A stretch of DNA of 64,000 nucleotides from Mesoaciditoga sp. GTDB lineage: Bacteria; Thermotogota; Thermotogae; Mesoaciditogales; Mesoaciditogaceae. The notes under the pieces were generated by a model, which saw nothing but the letters and a program-made list of their open reading frames with translations, was not told the DNA's origin and did not search any database. The stretch is from positions 1-64,000 of the forward strand of contig WGFY01000071.1 in NCBI GenBank assembly GCA_015491995.1, given 5' to 3'. Positions 55,251 to 64,000 of the stretch are shown here, piece by piece (position 1 is the stretch's first letter; the number at the start of each line of letters is the position of its first letter). Both the position numbers and the translations under genes were made by a program.

Positions 55251-56903
55251 GTGAGCGATGAAGAGTTAAGAAAAAAGTACGATGTCTGGGATGAAAAAAC
55301 AAATGAGATGTTGAAGAAATTTCCAGAACGTGGGAATTTTAGAACGACGTGGGAGGAAGATATAAAAAGGCTTTACACTCCACTTGAATTGGGAGATTAT
55401 TTTGAGATAGGTTTTCCTGGGAAATATCCTTACACGCGTGGCGTTCAAAATACCATGTACAGGGGGAAATTATGGACCATGCGGCAGTATGCTGGTTTTG
55501 GCACTGCCGAAGAATCCAACAAAAGGTATAAATATCTTCTTGAGCAAGGGCAAAGTGGCCTTTCGGTGGCTTTTGATCTTCCAACTCAGATAGGATACGA
55601 CTCGGACGATGCGCATTCACTTGGTGAAGTCGGAAAAGTCGGTGTCGCCATAGATTCGTTGGCAGATATGGAAACCCTTTTTGAAGGTATCCCGCTTGGG
55701 AAAGTTAGCACATCCATGACCATAAACTCAACAGCTGCGATACTTTTAGCCATGTATTTGAACGTTGGCGAGAAACAAGGGGCAAATAGAGACAAACTGC
55801 GTGGGACGATTCAAAACGATGTGTTGAAGGAATACATAGCACGCGGGACATACATTTTTCCACCTCAGCCCTCTATGAGGGTGATAACCAACATATTTGA
55901 ATTTTGCTCTAAAGAAATGCCGCTTTGGAATACGATAAGCATAAGTGGTTATCATATAAGGGAAGCTGGCGCGGATGCTGTCCAAGAAGTGGCGTTCACA
56001 CTTGCGGATGGGATAGAATACGTCAGAGCAGCTGTAAAAGCTGGACTTGATCCGAATGTCTTTGGAAAAAGATTATCCTTTTTCTTTGCAGCGCATAACG
56101 ATTTCCTTGAGGAAATAGCCAAGTTCCGTGCCGCTCGGAGAATGTGGGCGAAGTTAATGAAAGAGAAGTTCAACGTTACAAATCCATCCGCCATGAAACT
56201 TAAATTTCACACTCAAACATCCGGTTCAACTTTAACAGCGCAGCAACCTGAAAACAACATAGTACGTGTTACGCTTCAAGCGTTAGCGGCAGTTTTAGGC
56301 GGTACACAATCACTTCATACGAATTCGAGAGATGAAGCACTTGCCCTTCCCACAGAAGAATCCGTCAAGATAGCGTTGAAAACACAGCAGATAATAGCGT
56401 ATGAATCCGGCGTGGCAAAAACAGTTGACCCGTTGGCAGGTTCCTACTACATAGAGAGCCTTACAGATTCGATAGAAAAACACGCATTTGAGTACATAGA
56501 CAAGATAGAAGAATTAGGTGGAATGGTAAATGCAATAGAATCAGGATACGTTCAGCAGGAGATCAGCAATAGATCTTACGAATATCAGAAAAAAATCGAA
56601 TCTGGCGAACAAATTGTCGTGGGAGTTAACAAATTTACGGTTGAAGAAACATCCTCAAAACGTTTGCTTAAGGTTAATGATGAAATTGAAAAAGGACAAA
56701 TAGGCAGATTACGTGCTTTGAAGAGGGAACGCGATAACAAAAAGGTTGCAAAGAGTTTAAGCGTTCTCGAAAATGTGGCGAGAACGGATGACAACCTCAT
56801 GCATCCAATAATAGATGCTGTAAGAGTTTACGCAACTGTTGGCGAAATTTCCAACGTTTTGAGAAAAGTTTTTGGTGAATACAAGGAATCAATTACGATA
56901 TGA
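55251..56903 (+). CDS. mcmA1: Methylmalonyl-CoA mutase, large catalytic subunit
   Basis: A 550-aa B12-dependent mutase TIM barrel interconverting succinyl-CoA and methylmalonyl-CoA. [20 protein letters not shown] and [12 protein letters not shown] form the substrate-binding signature; [19 protein letters not shown] and [19 protein letters not shown] are further family boxes. The cobalamin domain is on the separate small subunit, as in archaea and many anaerobes. GTG start 2 bp after dnaE. Confidence 0.95.
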   Translation: MSDEELRKKYDVWDEKTNEMLKKFPERGNFRTTWEEDIKRLYTPLELGDYFEIGFPGKYPYTRGVQNTMYRGKLWTMRQYAGFGTAEESNKRYKYLLEQGQSGLSVAFDLPTQIGYDSDDAHSLGEVGKVGVAIDSLADMETLFEGIPLGKVSTSMTINSTAAILLAMYLNVGEKQGANRDKLRGTIQNDVLKEYIARGTYIFPPQPSMRVITNIFEFCSKEMPLWNTISISGYHIREAGADAVQEVAFTLADGIEYVRAAVKAGLDPNVFGKRLSFFFAAHNDFLEEIAKFRAARRMWAKLMKEKFNVTNPSAMKLKFHTQTSGSTLTAQQPENNIVRVTLQALAAVLGGTQSLHTNSRDEALALPTEESVKIALKTQQIIAYESGVAKTVDPLAGSYYIESLTDSIEKHAFEYIDKIEELGGMVNAIESGYVQQEISNRSYEYQKKIESGEQIVVGVNKFTVEETSSKRLLKVNDEIEKGQIGRLRALKRERDNKKVAKSLSVLENVARTDDNLMHPIIDAVRVYATVGEISNVLRKVFGEYKESITI

Positions 56904-56925
56904 AAGGTATGTGGAGGCGAAAATC

Positions 56926-57318
56926 ATGATAAAAGTTATGATAGCAAAACCTGGTCTTGATGGACATGATAGAGGCGCCAAAGTTGTGGCCAGAACGTTA
57001 AGAGATGCTGGAATGGAAGTCATATACACTGGTATAAGGCAAACGCCCGAACAAATCGTTCAATCTGCCATAGATGAAGATGTGGACATCTTGGGCATAT
57101 CCATACTTTCTGGTGCTCACATGAAATTGGTTCCCAAAATACTCGAACTTTTAAGAGAAAAAAAGGCGAGTGTACCAGTCTTCGTGGGTGGTATAATTCC
57201 TGATGAAGATGTGGATAAATTGAAAGAAATGGGTGTGATTGAAGTCTATGGCCCAGGAACTTCAACATCTGAAATTTCTGAGCAGGTGAAGAGCTTTGTC
57301 GAACATTCAGACACATGA
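56926..57318 (+). CDS. mcmA2: Methylmalonyl-CoA mutase, cobalamin-binding subunit
   Basis: A 130-aa B12-binding flavodoxin-like domain. [22 protein letters not shown] holds DxHxxG with the cobalt-ligating His; [15 protein letters not shown] and [15 protein letters not shown] follow. ATG at 56926 after GTGGAGGCG; a longer frame overlapping mcmA1 is rejected. Confidence 0.95.
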   Translation: MIKVMIAKPGLDGHDRGAKVVARTLRDAGMEVIYTGIRQTPEQIVQSAIDEDVDILGISILSGAHMKLVPKILELLREKKASVPVFVGGIIPDEDVDKLKEMGVIEVYGPGTSTSEISEQVKSFVEHSDT

Positions 57319-58219
57319 ATATGAATTGTTGAAAGGAATGGAAAAGCGCGAGAGGCGCATTCTGGCCAAAGTTTTATCCTTGTGTGAAAGCGATCCGGGC
57401 AAAGCCAACATTCTACTTGGAAAGCTTCCGAAATCAACGGCTCACATAGTTGGAATGACCGGAAGCCCTGGCATAGGAAAATCCACCCTCGTGAATGCCA
57501 TTCTTAACGAGATGCCGGAAAGAAGAGTTGCAGCAATAGCGGTGGATCCGTCAAGCCCTTTTACAGGTGGAGCTCTGCTGGGAGATCGTGTTAGAATGCA
57601 ATCACATGCCACATCCGAAAATATTTTTATAAGGAGCTTTGCCAGTAGAGGATCACTTGGCGGACTTTCACCATCGATCTATGAAGCTTGCAACGCTTTT
57701 GAGTCCTTTGGAATGAACTACGTGATCGTTGAAACGGTTGGCGTTGGGCAATCAGAAGTCGATATAGTCAATGTGGCAGATACCGTTGTCGTAGCTCTGT
57801 CTCCAGACAACGGTGACGAAATTCAAATGATGAAAGCTGGTTTGATGGAAATCGCAGACATGTTCGTGATAAACAAATTCGACAATCCAAAGTCACAGAT
57901 ATTACTTTCAAGACTTCGCGCCGCTATGGCAATGGGAAGAAAGGAAATTCCCATTTATCTTACTAACGCTTTAACGGGTGAAGGGGTAAGTGATTTGGTG
58001 AAGGCGTTAAACGAAAGATTTCTCACCATATCTTCAAATGGTGTTTTGAAAAAAAGAAGAAAAAATAGATTGATTCATCACGCTCAATCCACGTTGAAAA
58101 GGGAATTGGATTTTTTGATCGAAAAAATAGATTTAGAAGAAGAAGGAATCGATCTTGATGGATTGAGGAGAAAACTCATTCACGCTTTATGCTGGAATCA
58201 TTCTGAAAGTCGAAAATAA
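57296..58219 (+). CDS. meaB: Mutase-protecting GTPase MeaB
   Basis: A 307-aa G3E GTPase that loads and protects methylmalonyl-CoA mutase. [17 protein letters not shown] is the P-loop, [19 protein letters not shown] the switch, [12 protein letters not shown] the Walker B region and NKFD the G4 motif. TTG start overlaps mcmA2 by 23 bp after AGGTGAAGAG. Confidence 0.94.
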   Translation: MSNIQTHEYELLKGMEKRERRILAKVLSLCESDPGKANILLGKLPKSTAHIVGMTGSPGIGKSTLVNAILNEMPERRVAAIAVDPSSPFTGGALLGDRVRMQSHATSENIFIRSFASRGSLGGLSPSIYEACNAFESFGMNYVIVETVGVGQSEVDIVNVADTVVVALSPDNGDEIQMMKAGLMEIADMFVINKFDNPKSQILLSRLRAAMAMGRKEIPIYLTNALTGEGVSDLVKALNERFLTISSNGVLKKRRKNRLIHHAQSTLKRELDFLIEKIDLEEEGIDLDGLRRKLIHALCWNHSESRK

Positions 58220-58260
58220 AAAGTTGAAAGGATGGTGAATTCACCTTTTGGTGATTGATT

Positions 58261-58662
58261 GTGAAAACTCTGAAAATAGACCATATCGGTGTTGCTGTGA
58301 AGTCCGCCGAGGAGGCTTCTAAAATGTTTTCAACCGTTTTAAAGCTTGAAACGGAAGAAGAACTTTTAGAAGATCGAAAGTTAAAAATTGTGATGGTGAA
58401 GATCGGTGAATCACGTGTAGAACTCGTAGAAGATCTCAATCCAGACGGTACCGTTTCCAAATTCATCGAAAAACGTGGGGAAGGCCTTCATCATATGGCA
58501 TTTGAAGTTGATGATGTGAACAAAGCGGTTGAAGAGATGAAGAAAAACGGTTACAGGGTGCTTTCTGAACCAAAACTTGGAGCAGGTGGCATGCTCGTGG
58601 CATTCGTTCATCCAAAGGACACTCACGGCATTTTGTTAGAACTCGTTGAAAGGAGGAAGTGA
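58261..58662 (+). CDS. mce: Methylmalonyl-CoA epimerase
   Basis: A 133-aa VOC-fold enzyme that interconverts (R)- and (S)-methylmalonyl-CoA. Metal ligands fit KIDHIGVAV (His), GLHHMAFEVDD (His) and GILLELVE (Glu). GTG at 58261 follows TGGTGA; TTG at 58255 is an alternative. The 12-bp palindrome GGTGAATTCACC (58234) lies just upstream. Confidence 0.94.
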   Translation: MKTLKIDHIGVAVKSAEEASKMFSTVLKLETEEELLEDRKLKIVMVKIGESRVELVEDLNPDGTVSKFIEKRGEGLHHMAFEVDDVNKAVEEMKKNGYRVLSEPKLGAGGMLVAFVHPKDTHGILLELVERRK

Positions 58663-58663
58663 A

Positions 58664-60199
58664 ATGGACAAAAACGAAGAACTCTTGAAACGTAGAAAAA
58701 TTATACAAGTTGGTGGTGGAAAAGAGAGGATTGAAAAGCAGCATACGGCTGGAAAACTCACGGCGAGAGAACGTGTTAATCTTCTCCTTGATGAAGGAAG
58801 TTTTATCGAAATAGACGATCATGTAAAACATAGATGTACTTATTTTGGACTGGATAAGAAAACATTTCCTGCCGATGGAGTTGTAACTGGACTGGGCAAG
58901 ATCGGCGGTAGGAATGTGGCCATCTTTTCGCAAGATTTCACAGTTCAGGGAGGTTCCCTCGGAGAAATGCATGCCAAAAAGATCGCTAAAATACAAGACA
59001 TGGCCATGAAGCTTGGCATACCCATGATATCCATAAACGATTCCGGTGGTGCACGCATTCAAGAAGGAGTCGATTCTCTTTACGGTTATGGGGAAATTTT
59101 TTACAGGAACACACTTGCTTCTGGGGTGATCCCACAGATTACCGTTATAGCCGGTCCCTGTGCGGGTGGTGCGGTGTACTCTCCAGCGATCACGGATTTT
59201 GTTTTGATGGTTGACAAAACTTCCAAGATGTTCATAACAGGTCCCGAGGTTATAAAGGCGGTAACCGGAGAGAACGTTACACAAGAATTGCTCGGGGGAG
59301 CAATGGTGCACAATTCAAAAAGTGGCGTGGCTCATTTTATCGCAAAAAACGATGAAGAAGTTGCTTCAATGGTTAAAAAACTCTTATCCTACATTCCTTC
59401 CAACAACATGGAAGAGCCTCCCTTTTCTGAGCCGGTGGAGGTTCCTTTGGACGAATCTTTAAACACGATAATTCCTGAAGATCCTCATAAGCCTTACGAT
59501 ATGATGGAAGTGATCAATCGTGTAATCGATCCAGGAACGTTCTTTGAAGTTCATTCCAAATTCGCGCGTTCCATGGTAACAGGTTTTGCGAAAATCAACG
59601 GACACTCAGTTGGGATCGTTGCAAATCAACCCAGAGTTTTAGCTGGAGTTTTGGATATAGATTCATCTGATAAAGCGGCACGGTTCATCAGATTTTTAGA
59701 TGCTTTCAACATGCCGATCATCACTTTTGTCGACACCCCTGGGTTCTTGCCTGGAACAACTCAAGAATATGGCGGAATAATTCGCCATGGAGCGAAGTTG
59801 CTTTATGCATACAGCGAAGCATCCGTTCCAAAGATAACGATAATAACTCACAAAGCTTACGGCGGAGCGTACATCGCCATGGGTAGCAAACACTTAGGTG
59901 CTGATCTGGTTCTCGCATGGCCAAGTGCAGAAATAGCGGTTATGGGTCCAGAAGGTGCCGCAAACATAGTTTTTAGAAAAGAAATAAAAGCTTCCTCCGA
60001 GCCGGAAAAGACACGTCAAGAAAAGATAAAAGAGTATGCTGACATGTTTTCAAATCCTTACGTAGCGGCATCACGTGGTTATGTTGATAGCGTTGTGTTT
60101 CCTTCTGAAACTCGCTATTACCTTGTGCGCGCTTTGGAAACTTTTTCCTCAAAAGCCGAAGGGAAACCCTCCAAAAAGCACGGCAACATTCCATTGTGA
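58664..60199 (+). CDS. mmdA: Methylmalonyl-CoA decarboxylase/propionyl-CoA carboxylase, carboxyltransferase subunit
   Basis: A 511-aa acyl-CoA carboxyltransferase that moves CO2 between biotin and the acyl-CoA. Two crotonase-fold halves are seen, with GKLTARERVNLLLDEGSF at the start, DSGGARIQEGVDSLYGYGEIF in the first half (shown in part) and FVDTPGFLPGTTQEYGGIIRHGAKLL in the second. Neighbouring OadG and biotin-carrier subunits and the mutase suggest methylmalonyl-CoA decarboxylase; the same protein fold serves propionyl-CoA carboxylase. ATG at 58664 after AGGAGGAAG. Confidence 0.9.
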   Translation: MDKNEELLKRRKIIQVGGGKERIEKQHTAGKLTARERVNLLLDEGSFIEIDDHVKHRCTYFGLDKKTFPADGVVTGLGKIGGRNVAIFSQDFTVQGGSLGEMHAKKIAKIQDMAMKLGIPMISINDSGGARIQEGVDSLYGYGEIFYRNTLASGVIPQITVIAGPCAGGAVYSPAITDFVLMVDKTSKMFITGPEVIKAVTGENVTQELLGGAMVHNSKSGVAHFIAKNDEEVASMVKKLLSYIPSNNMEEPPFSEPVEVPLDESLNTIIPEDPHKPYDMMEVINRVIDPGTFFEVHSKFARSMVTGFAKINGHSVGIVANQPRVLAGVLDIDSSDKAARFIRFLDAFNMPIITFVDTPGFLPGTTQEYGGIIRHGAKLLYAYSEASVPKITIITHKAYGGAYIAMGSKHLGADLVLAWPSAEIAVMGPEGAANIVFRKEIKASSEPEKTRQEKIKEYADMFSNPYVAASRGYVDSVVFPSETRYYLVRALETFSSKAEGKPSKKHGNIPL

Positions 60200-60210
60200 G
60201 GTGTGATTGA

Positions 60211-60588
60211 ATGGAAAGTACATGGACCATTTCAACAGTTGGGATCATCATGGCTTTGGGAGGACTGGGCTTCATAGCGATATTCTTTGCCTTAATTGGT
60301 GGTTTTTTCAAAAGAAGTGCTCAAAGAAAACAAAAAAAGGAAGCACTTGAAGTTGGTCCATTCAAGTCAAACAGAGTGGTGAAAGAGAGTGAAGAGAAAG
60401 AAAATGCTAATTCTGTAAAAATATCCACTCTTGATGATGAAGAAATTGTTGCCGTGATAGGCGCAGCTCTTGCAGCGTACATGCCAACGAATGGACATAT
60501 CGTTTCTGTCAAACGCTTAGGTAGAAAGTCCAACAATCTTTGGCGCCTGCATAACGCTCAAAATGTATGGAGAATTAAGAGAAAATAA
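60211..60588 (+). CDS. OadG/MmdD-like small membrane subunit of a biotin-dependent decarboxylase
   Basis: 125 aa. One N-terminal membrane helix (about 9-33) precedes a charged linker and a small C-terminal domain (DDEEIVAVIGAALAAYM ... WRLHNAQNVWRIKRK) as in the delta/gamma subunits of Na+-pumping decarboxylases. It would tether the complex to the membrane. The beta ion-pump subunit is not in the window. Confidence 0.85.
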   Translation: MESTWTISTVGIIMALGGLGFIAIFFALIGGFFKRSAQRKQKKEALEVGPFKSNRVVKESEEKENANSVKISTLDDEEIVAVIGAALAAYMPTNGHIVSVKRLGRKSNNLWRLHNAQNVWRIKRK

Positions 60589-60603
60589 GAAAGGGGTAAT
60601 AAA

Positions 60604-61062
60604 ATGGGCAGAAAATATGTGGTTAAAGTCAACGGAAAGATGTACGAAGTGGAAGTTGAAGAGGTTGGGATGGCCCAAACTGCGCAGCCAATCCAAGGAA
60701 CTCGGTCAACTCAACCAATTCAAGCATCCCAAGCATCTCAGCCTCAAACACCGCCTTCACAAAACACTCTTGCAGCCTCAGCACCTACGATCACTGAAGC
60801 CAAACCGATTGAACAGCCTACATCATCACCAACAGCGGTGACAGGGAATGAGGAAAAAGTTACCGCTCCAATGTCGGGAGTGGTGCTAAAAGTGAACGCA
60901 AAGCCCGGAGATTCGGTTAAGGACGCTCAATCTTTGATCGTGATAGAAGCGATGAAAATGGAGAACGAAATATTGGCCCCAAGAGATTGTAATGTAAAAG
61001 AAATATTTGTGAAAGAAGGGCAACAGGTGGAAATGGATCAACTACTTTTAACAGTTGAATGA
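60604..61062 (+). CDS. Biotin carrier subunit of the decarboxylase
   Basis: A 152-aa biotinyl protein. An N-terminal part (KYVVKVNGKMYEVEVEEV) is joined by a long Pro/Gln/Ser/Thr linker (about 25-85) to a biotinyl domain with VIEAMKMENEI; the Lys of EAMKM is biotinylated. It shuttles carboxyl groups from the carboxyltransferase. 16 bp after the OadG-like gene. Confidence 0.93.
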   Translation: MGRKYVVKVNGKMYEVEVEEVGMAQTAQPIQGTRSTQPIQASQASQPQTPPSQNTLAASAPTITEAKPIEQPTSSPTAVTGNEEKVTAPMSGVVLKVNAKPGDSVKDAQSLIVIEAMKMENEILAPRDCNVKEIFVKEGQQVEMDQLLLTVE

Positions 61063-61089
61063 GACATTTGCCCTTTGAGGAGGAAAAAG

Positions 61090-61983
61090 ATGAAAACTTT
61101 TTCAGATGTGTTTGATAAGATAAGAGAAAACAAAAGAAAAATAGTTTTGGTCGGTGCTGAAGACTTAGAGGGTATCAAAGCAATTAATGATGCTGCAGAG
61201 GCTGGAATAGTCGATGCCATTTTAGTTGGCGATGAGAAGAAAGTATCTCAAAACCTTGATTCGTTGAGAATAAAAGGAAAATTCGAAATAATTCACGCAG
61301 AAGATGCACACGAAGCATCTAAAATAGGAGTTAGCCTTGTTTCAAGTGGAAAAGCTGGCATTCTCATGAAAGGACTCATCAAAACCAGTATACTACTTAA
61401 AGCGGTTTTGAATCCTGGATGGGGACTGAGAAGCGGGAAACTGTTAAGCCATTTGGTTGTGGTGGAAGCCAAGGATTACGATCGCTTTATAGGAATTACC
61501 GATGGTGGGATGATCATAAGACCAACACTTGATCAAAAAATTGAGATAATAAAAAATGCAGTTGGCTTTTTTCACATGATGGGAAATGATAATCCCAAAG
61601 TAGCGTGTATTACCGCTGTTGAAGTCGTTAACTCAAACATGCCAGAAACTGTTGAAGCAGCCCAATTGGCCGTCATGTGGAAACGAAAGCAAATAACAGG
61701 ATGTGTTGTAGATGGCCCGTTAGGCTTTGACAACGCAATAGATCCTAGGGCGGCAAAGGTGAAAAACATAACCGGTGATGTGGCGGGGAATGCCGATATA
61801 CTGTTAGTTCCGGATATACATTCCGGGAATTTTTTGGGAAAATCTTTTGACTACTGTGCACATTACACCATAGGTGGCGTTGTGCTCGGAGCAAAAGCAC
61901 CTATAGTGATAGTTTCAAGAGCGGACGAGGCAAAGGCAAAGCTTGCCTCCATAGCACTTGGGGCACTTTCAGTTGAAAAATAG
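61090..61983 (+). CDS. Phosphate butyryltransferase-type phosphotransacylase
   Basis: A 297-aa phosphate acyltransferase (Ptb/Pta family). IVLVGAEDLEGIKAINDA, LMKGLIKTSILLKAVLN and VDGPLGFDNAI are family boxes. It converts an acyl-CoA (butyryl-, propionyl- or similar) and phosphate to acyl-phosphate. Its place after the methylmalonyl-CoA genes suggests propionyl-CoA as substrate. No acyl kinase gene is adjacent. ATG 61090 after GAGGAGG. Confidence 0.87.
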   Translation: MKTFSDVFDKIRENKRKIVLVGAEDLEGIKAINDAAEAGIVDAILVGDEKKVSQNLDSLRIKGKFEIIHAEDAHEASKIGVSLVSSGKAGILMKGLIKTSILLKAVLNPGWGLRSGKLLSHLVVVEAKDYDRFIGITDGGMIIRPTLDQKIEIIKNAVGFFHMMGNDNPKVACITAVEVVNSNMPETVEAAQLAVMWKRKQITGCVVDGPLGFDNAIDPRAAKVKNITGDVAGNADILLVPDIHSGNFLGKSFDYCAHYTIGGVVLGAKAPIVIVSRADEAKAKLASIALGALSVEK

Positions 61984-61993
61984 GGAGGGAAAA

Positions 61994-62935
61994 ATGAAAA
62001 AAAATGCGGTTATAGCAATAGGAGGAAATGCAATTCAGGGTCCAAAAGAATTGCCAACAGCGGAAGTGATGAGAAAAAACCTCTGGACGACATCTTCTTA
62101 TTTGAGCGACGCTTTGGACGATTTGAACGTCGTCATCACACACGGGAATGGTCCACAAGTTGGAAACCTTTTAGTTCAGCAAGATCATGCAAAGGAAGTC
62201 ATACCACCCCTTCCGTTAGATATAAATGACGCATACACTCAAGGTATGCTGGGATATCTTATCGTTCAATCGTTTGAGAATCAATTTATAAAGAGAGGAT
62301 TGCCACGAAAATGTTCGGCAATTGTCACTCAAGTCGTTGTGGATCCAAACGATCGAGCCTTTAAAAACCCAACAAAACCGGTTGGACCTTTTTATTCAAA
62401 AGAAGGAGCAGAAAAACTTGCAAGAAAAAAAGGTTGGAATATGAAAGAAGATTCTGGAAGGGGATACAGAAGAGTCGTACCTTCTCCGCAACCCTTAGAT
62501 GTGATTGAAAAAGAACTGGTCAAGAAACTCATGGAAGATGGTGTCATAACGGTGACAGTTGGTGGTGGTGGAATACCGGTGATGCGAATGAAAGATGGTA
62601 CCATTGAAGGTGTGGAGGCTGTCATAGATAAAGATAGGGCGTCCTCCCTTTTGGCACGCATACTTGATGTGGATATTTTCGTAATACTCACAGGCGTTGA
62701 GAAAGTTTATCTTGATTTTGGAAAGCCAACCCAACAAGCCATAGATAAGATGACCGTTTCTGAAGCAAACTCTTTTATGAATGAAGGTCATTTTCCCGTT
62801 GGATCAATGGGGCCCAAAATAGAGTCTGCCATTTCATTCGTCAAAGCCACTAACAGACGATGCATCATAACTTCACTCGAAAAAGTTGCAGAGGCTCTGG
62901 AGGGAAAGAGTGGGACATTCGTAGTACCTGACTGA
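61994..62935 (+). CDS. arcC: Carbamate kinase
   Basis: A 313-aa amino-acid-kinase-fold enzyme making ATP from carbamoyl phosphate. VIAIGGNAIQ, VVITHGNGPQVGNLLVQQD, GGGGIPVM and EAVIDKDRASSLLA are diagnostic. Arginine deiminase and ornithine carbamoyltransferase genes are not adjacent, so the source of carbamoyl phosphate is unclear; a role as an acyl/carbamate ATP-producing kinase beside the phosphotransacylase is conceivable. ATG 61994 after GGGAGGG. Confidence 0.94.
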   Translation: MKKNAVIAIGGNAIQGPKELPTAEVMRKNLWTTSSYLSDALDDLNVVITHGNGPQVGNLLVQQDHAKEVIPPLPLDINDAYTQGMLGYLIVQSFENQFIKRGLPRKCSAIVTQVVVDPNDRAFKNPTKPVGPFYSKEGAEKLARKKGWNMKEDSGRGYRRVVPSPQPLDVIEKELVKKLMEDGVITVTVGGGGIPVMRMKDGTIEGVEAVIDKDRASSLLARILDVDIFVILTGVEKVYLDFGKPTQQAIDKMTVSEANSFMNEGHFPVGSMGPKIESAISFVKATNRRCIITSLEKVAEALEGKSGTFVVPD

Positions 62936-62947
62936 AGAGGTAGGCAT

Positions 62948-64000
62948 ATGCTTGAACTTTTAGCTCCACGTGATTTTAAGAAAAAGTTAGAAAAATTCGC
63001 GCCGGTTTTTTACAAGAAAATCGAAGAAGAGATATATTTGCGTTTTTGGGATGTCATCGTGATCAAAGACCCCCAAAGTGCTTATTTGGCCGCGAAATTC
63101 TCCAAATTCGGCACTCTCACCGTGAATGTCGGTGAACAGCGTTTGAAGGAAGTTCTCAACCTTCATGTGGATGATTTGATTTTGACACTTGATCTCATGA
63201 ATAAGATCGTTCAGGAACGTAAAAAAAGAAATGTTGTGGGAAAAGTTGAAAAGCTCTTGATGGAACCGATCATGTTGAACACAAAGATGGAAAGAGCTTA
63301 CAAAATTCTTTCTCAAAACTCACTTTCAAGAACTTCAGTGGTAATTGCCGAAGATGGACTTTTGGAAGATTGGATCTTATGCCCTCTTATTGAAAACCAC
63401 GAAGTGATGGATTTTGGAATTCTTTCTGAAGAAGAAGGTTTGTTGAGGATGTTTGGCACGAAAAATCACCTGCCACTTCTATCTAACAAAAGAGTTTTGG
63501 TTCTCATGAATTGTGATAATTGCTCAGAGCATACCATTTCTAAAATTGCACGTTCATCTTCCCAAGGACAGTTCTCTCCGTATTTTAGCGAAAAAACAGA
63601 GCAATGTGTGGCAAGAACGATGTTTCATTTTGAAAACGAAAAAAACATCCCAGAGCTTTTGAAACAATTTGCCGGAACAAGTCAAGTAAGAATACCGCCC
63701 ATCAGAGAAGTGCACGAATCTTTGCCGAAGATCTTCAGGTTTTTCCTATCAATTATGGGTCAAAATATGTCGATGGTCAACATGAAAATTTCTCAGGATG
63801 TGATAAACAGAATAAGAAGGTCCAAATGGAATGAGAATTGGAGAGAGTTCATGAGCTTTTGTAAGTCATTTGCCTCCGGAGAAGACAAAATGGAGCACCG
63901 CTTGAGTAATGTGAAAAACATGCCTAACTTAAAAGAATACACGAAAATGGTCTTAGCTGAAGCCGAACGCGATCTGATAAAGCAAGCCATACATATATAC
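62948..64000 (+). CDS. NtrC-like regulator with a degenerate AAA+ domain (runs off the window)
   Basis: At least 351 codons from ATG 62948, open to the window end. An N-terminal region (1-110) precedes a segment matching the sigma-54-activator AAA+ fold in pattern only. The Walker A site reads VVIAEDGLLEDWI in place of GESGTGKE, no GAFTGA loop is seen, and the Walker B-like strand reads RVLVLMNCDNCS. Later RIPPIREVHESLPKIFRFFL mirrors the IPPLRERxEDIPLL helix, and the last residues (LAEAERDLIKQAIHIY) match the start of a Fis-type HTH_8 domain. It should bind DNA but not hydrolyse ATP. AAGAGGTAGG precedes the ATG. Confidence 0.7.
   Translation, partial: MLELLAPRDFKKKLEKFAPVFYKKIEEEIYLRFWDVIVIKDPQSAYLAAKFSKFGTLTVNVGEQRLKEVLNLHVDDLILTLDLMNKIVQERKKRNVVGKVEKLLMEPIMLNTKMERAYKILSQNSLSRTSVVIAEDGLLEDWILCPLIENHEVMDFGILSEEEGLLRMFGTKNHLPLLSNKRVLVLMNCDNCSEHTISKIARSSSQGQFSPYFSEKTEQCVARTMFHFENEKNIPELLKQFAGTSQVRIPPIREVHESLPKIFRFFLSIMGQNMSMVNMKISQDVINRIRRSKWNENWREFMSFCKSFASGEDKMEHRLSNVKNMPNLKEYTKMVLAEAERDLIKQAIHIY

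Noticed and set aside
58234-58245. Palindrome GGTGAATTCACC before the epimerase gene
   Set aside because: Only 12 bp with an EcoRI-like core; probably chance, and the following TTTT is too short for a terminator.

Overview
The window looks like one stretch of a Thermotogota chromosome. The ffh-rpsP-khpA-rimM-trmD-SPOUT methyltransferase-rplS-lepB order, with the extra SPOUT (TM1570-type) methyltransferase between trmD and rplS, is characteristic of Thermotoga relatives. Low GC, strong GGAGG ribosome-binding sites, many TTG/GTG starts and near-zero gene spacing fit that group. The methylmalonyl-CoA block, the CheC/CheD pair and the decayed TnpB trace are compatible with a non-Thermotoga family, but I cannot fix genus or species. 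No rRNA, CRISPR array, prophage or intact insertion sequence is visible.

Region 1 (about 90-23620, all +) is one almost unbroken co-directional run. It holds translation and secretion genes (ffh, rpsP, khpA, rimM, trmD, SPOUT methyltransferase, rplS, lepB, rbgA), then acpP, minC, a degenerate dehydroquinate-synthase-like protein, a SPOR-like membrane protein and a double-HhH ComEA-like protein. It continues with flagellar export and chemotaxis genes (fliQ, fliR, flhB, flhA, flhF, flhG, a PilZ/YcgR protein, cheC, cheD, fliA) and ends with mfd and a membrane-anchored parvulin. A perfect 24-bp palindrome acts as a terminator for both strands.

Region 2 (about 23666-26282, -) is a compact RNA-processing unit. 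From a textbook promoter (TTGACA-17-TATAAT) come tRNA-Arg(TCT), tRNA-His(GTG) and tRNA-Arg(TCG), then a hairpin, surE, the RNase P RNA gene rnpB and an MFS transporter.

Region 3 (26374-44531, +) is housekeeping and metabolic: a second MFS carrier, a CMD-GAF fusion, a YVTN lipoprotein, Ppx/GppA, an RlmI-type methyltransferase and def. Next comes a 560-bp gap with a terminator, a decayed C-terminal coding remnant and a TnpB-like trace. After it lie an M28-like peptidase, a GNAT protein, a TrmN6-like methyltransferase, tsaB, a HEAT protein, an Mrp ATPase, a Gfo/Idh oxidoreductase, ogt, a DUF1015 protein, cheW, a divergent PurH-like protein and homoserine dehydrogenase.

Region 4 (44528-51925) is mixed. 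A monoacylglycerol-lipase-like gene (-) and an aspartate racemase (+) diverge from a symmetric overlapping promoter. A minus-strand operon pheS-pheT-IMPase-fliJ-isoaspartyl peptidase follows.

Region 5 (52090-64000, +) has dnaE with an intact PHP domain and then a propionate/methylmalonyl-CoA module (mutase large and small subunits, meaB, epimerase, carboxyltransferase, OadG-like and biotin-carrier subunits). Phosphate butyryltransferase and carbamate kinase come next, which suggests energy conservation through acyl-phosphate. The window ends inside an NtrC-like regulator whose ATPase motifs are lost.

The best leads are the degenerate NtrC-like regulator, the symmetric bidirectional promoter, the tRNA-surE-rnpB unit, the two pseudoenzymes (DHQS-like and PurH-like) and the decarboxylase module without its ion-pump subunit.
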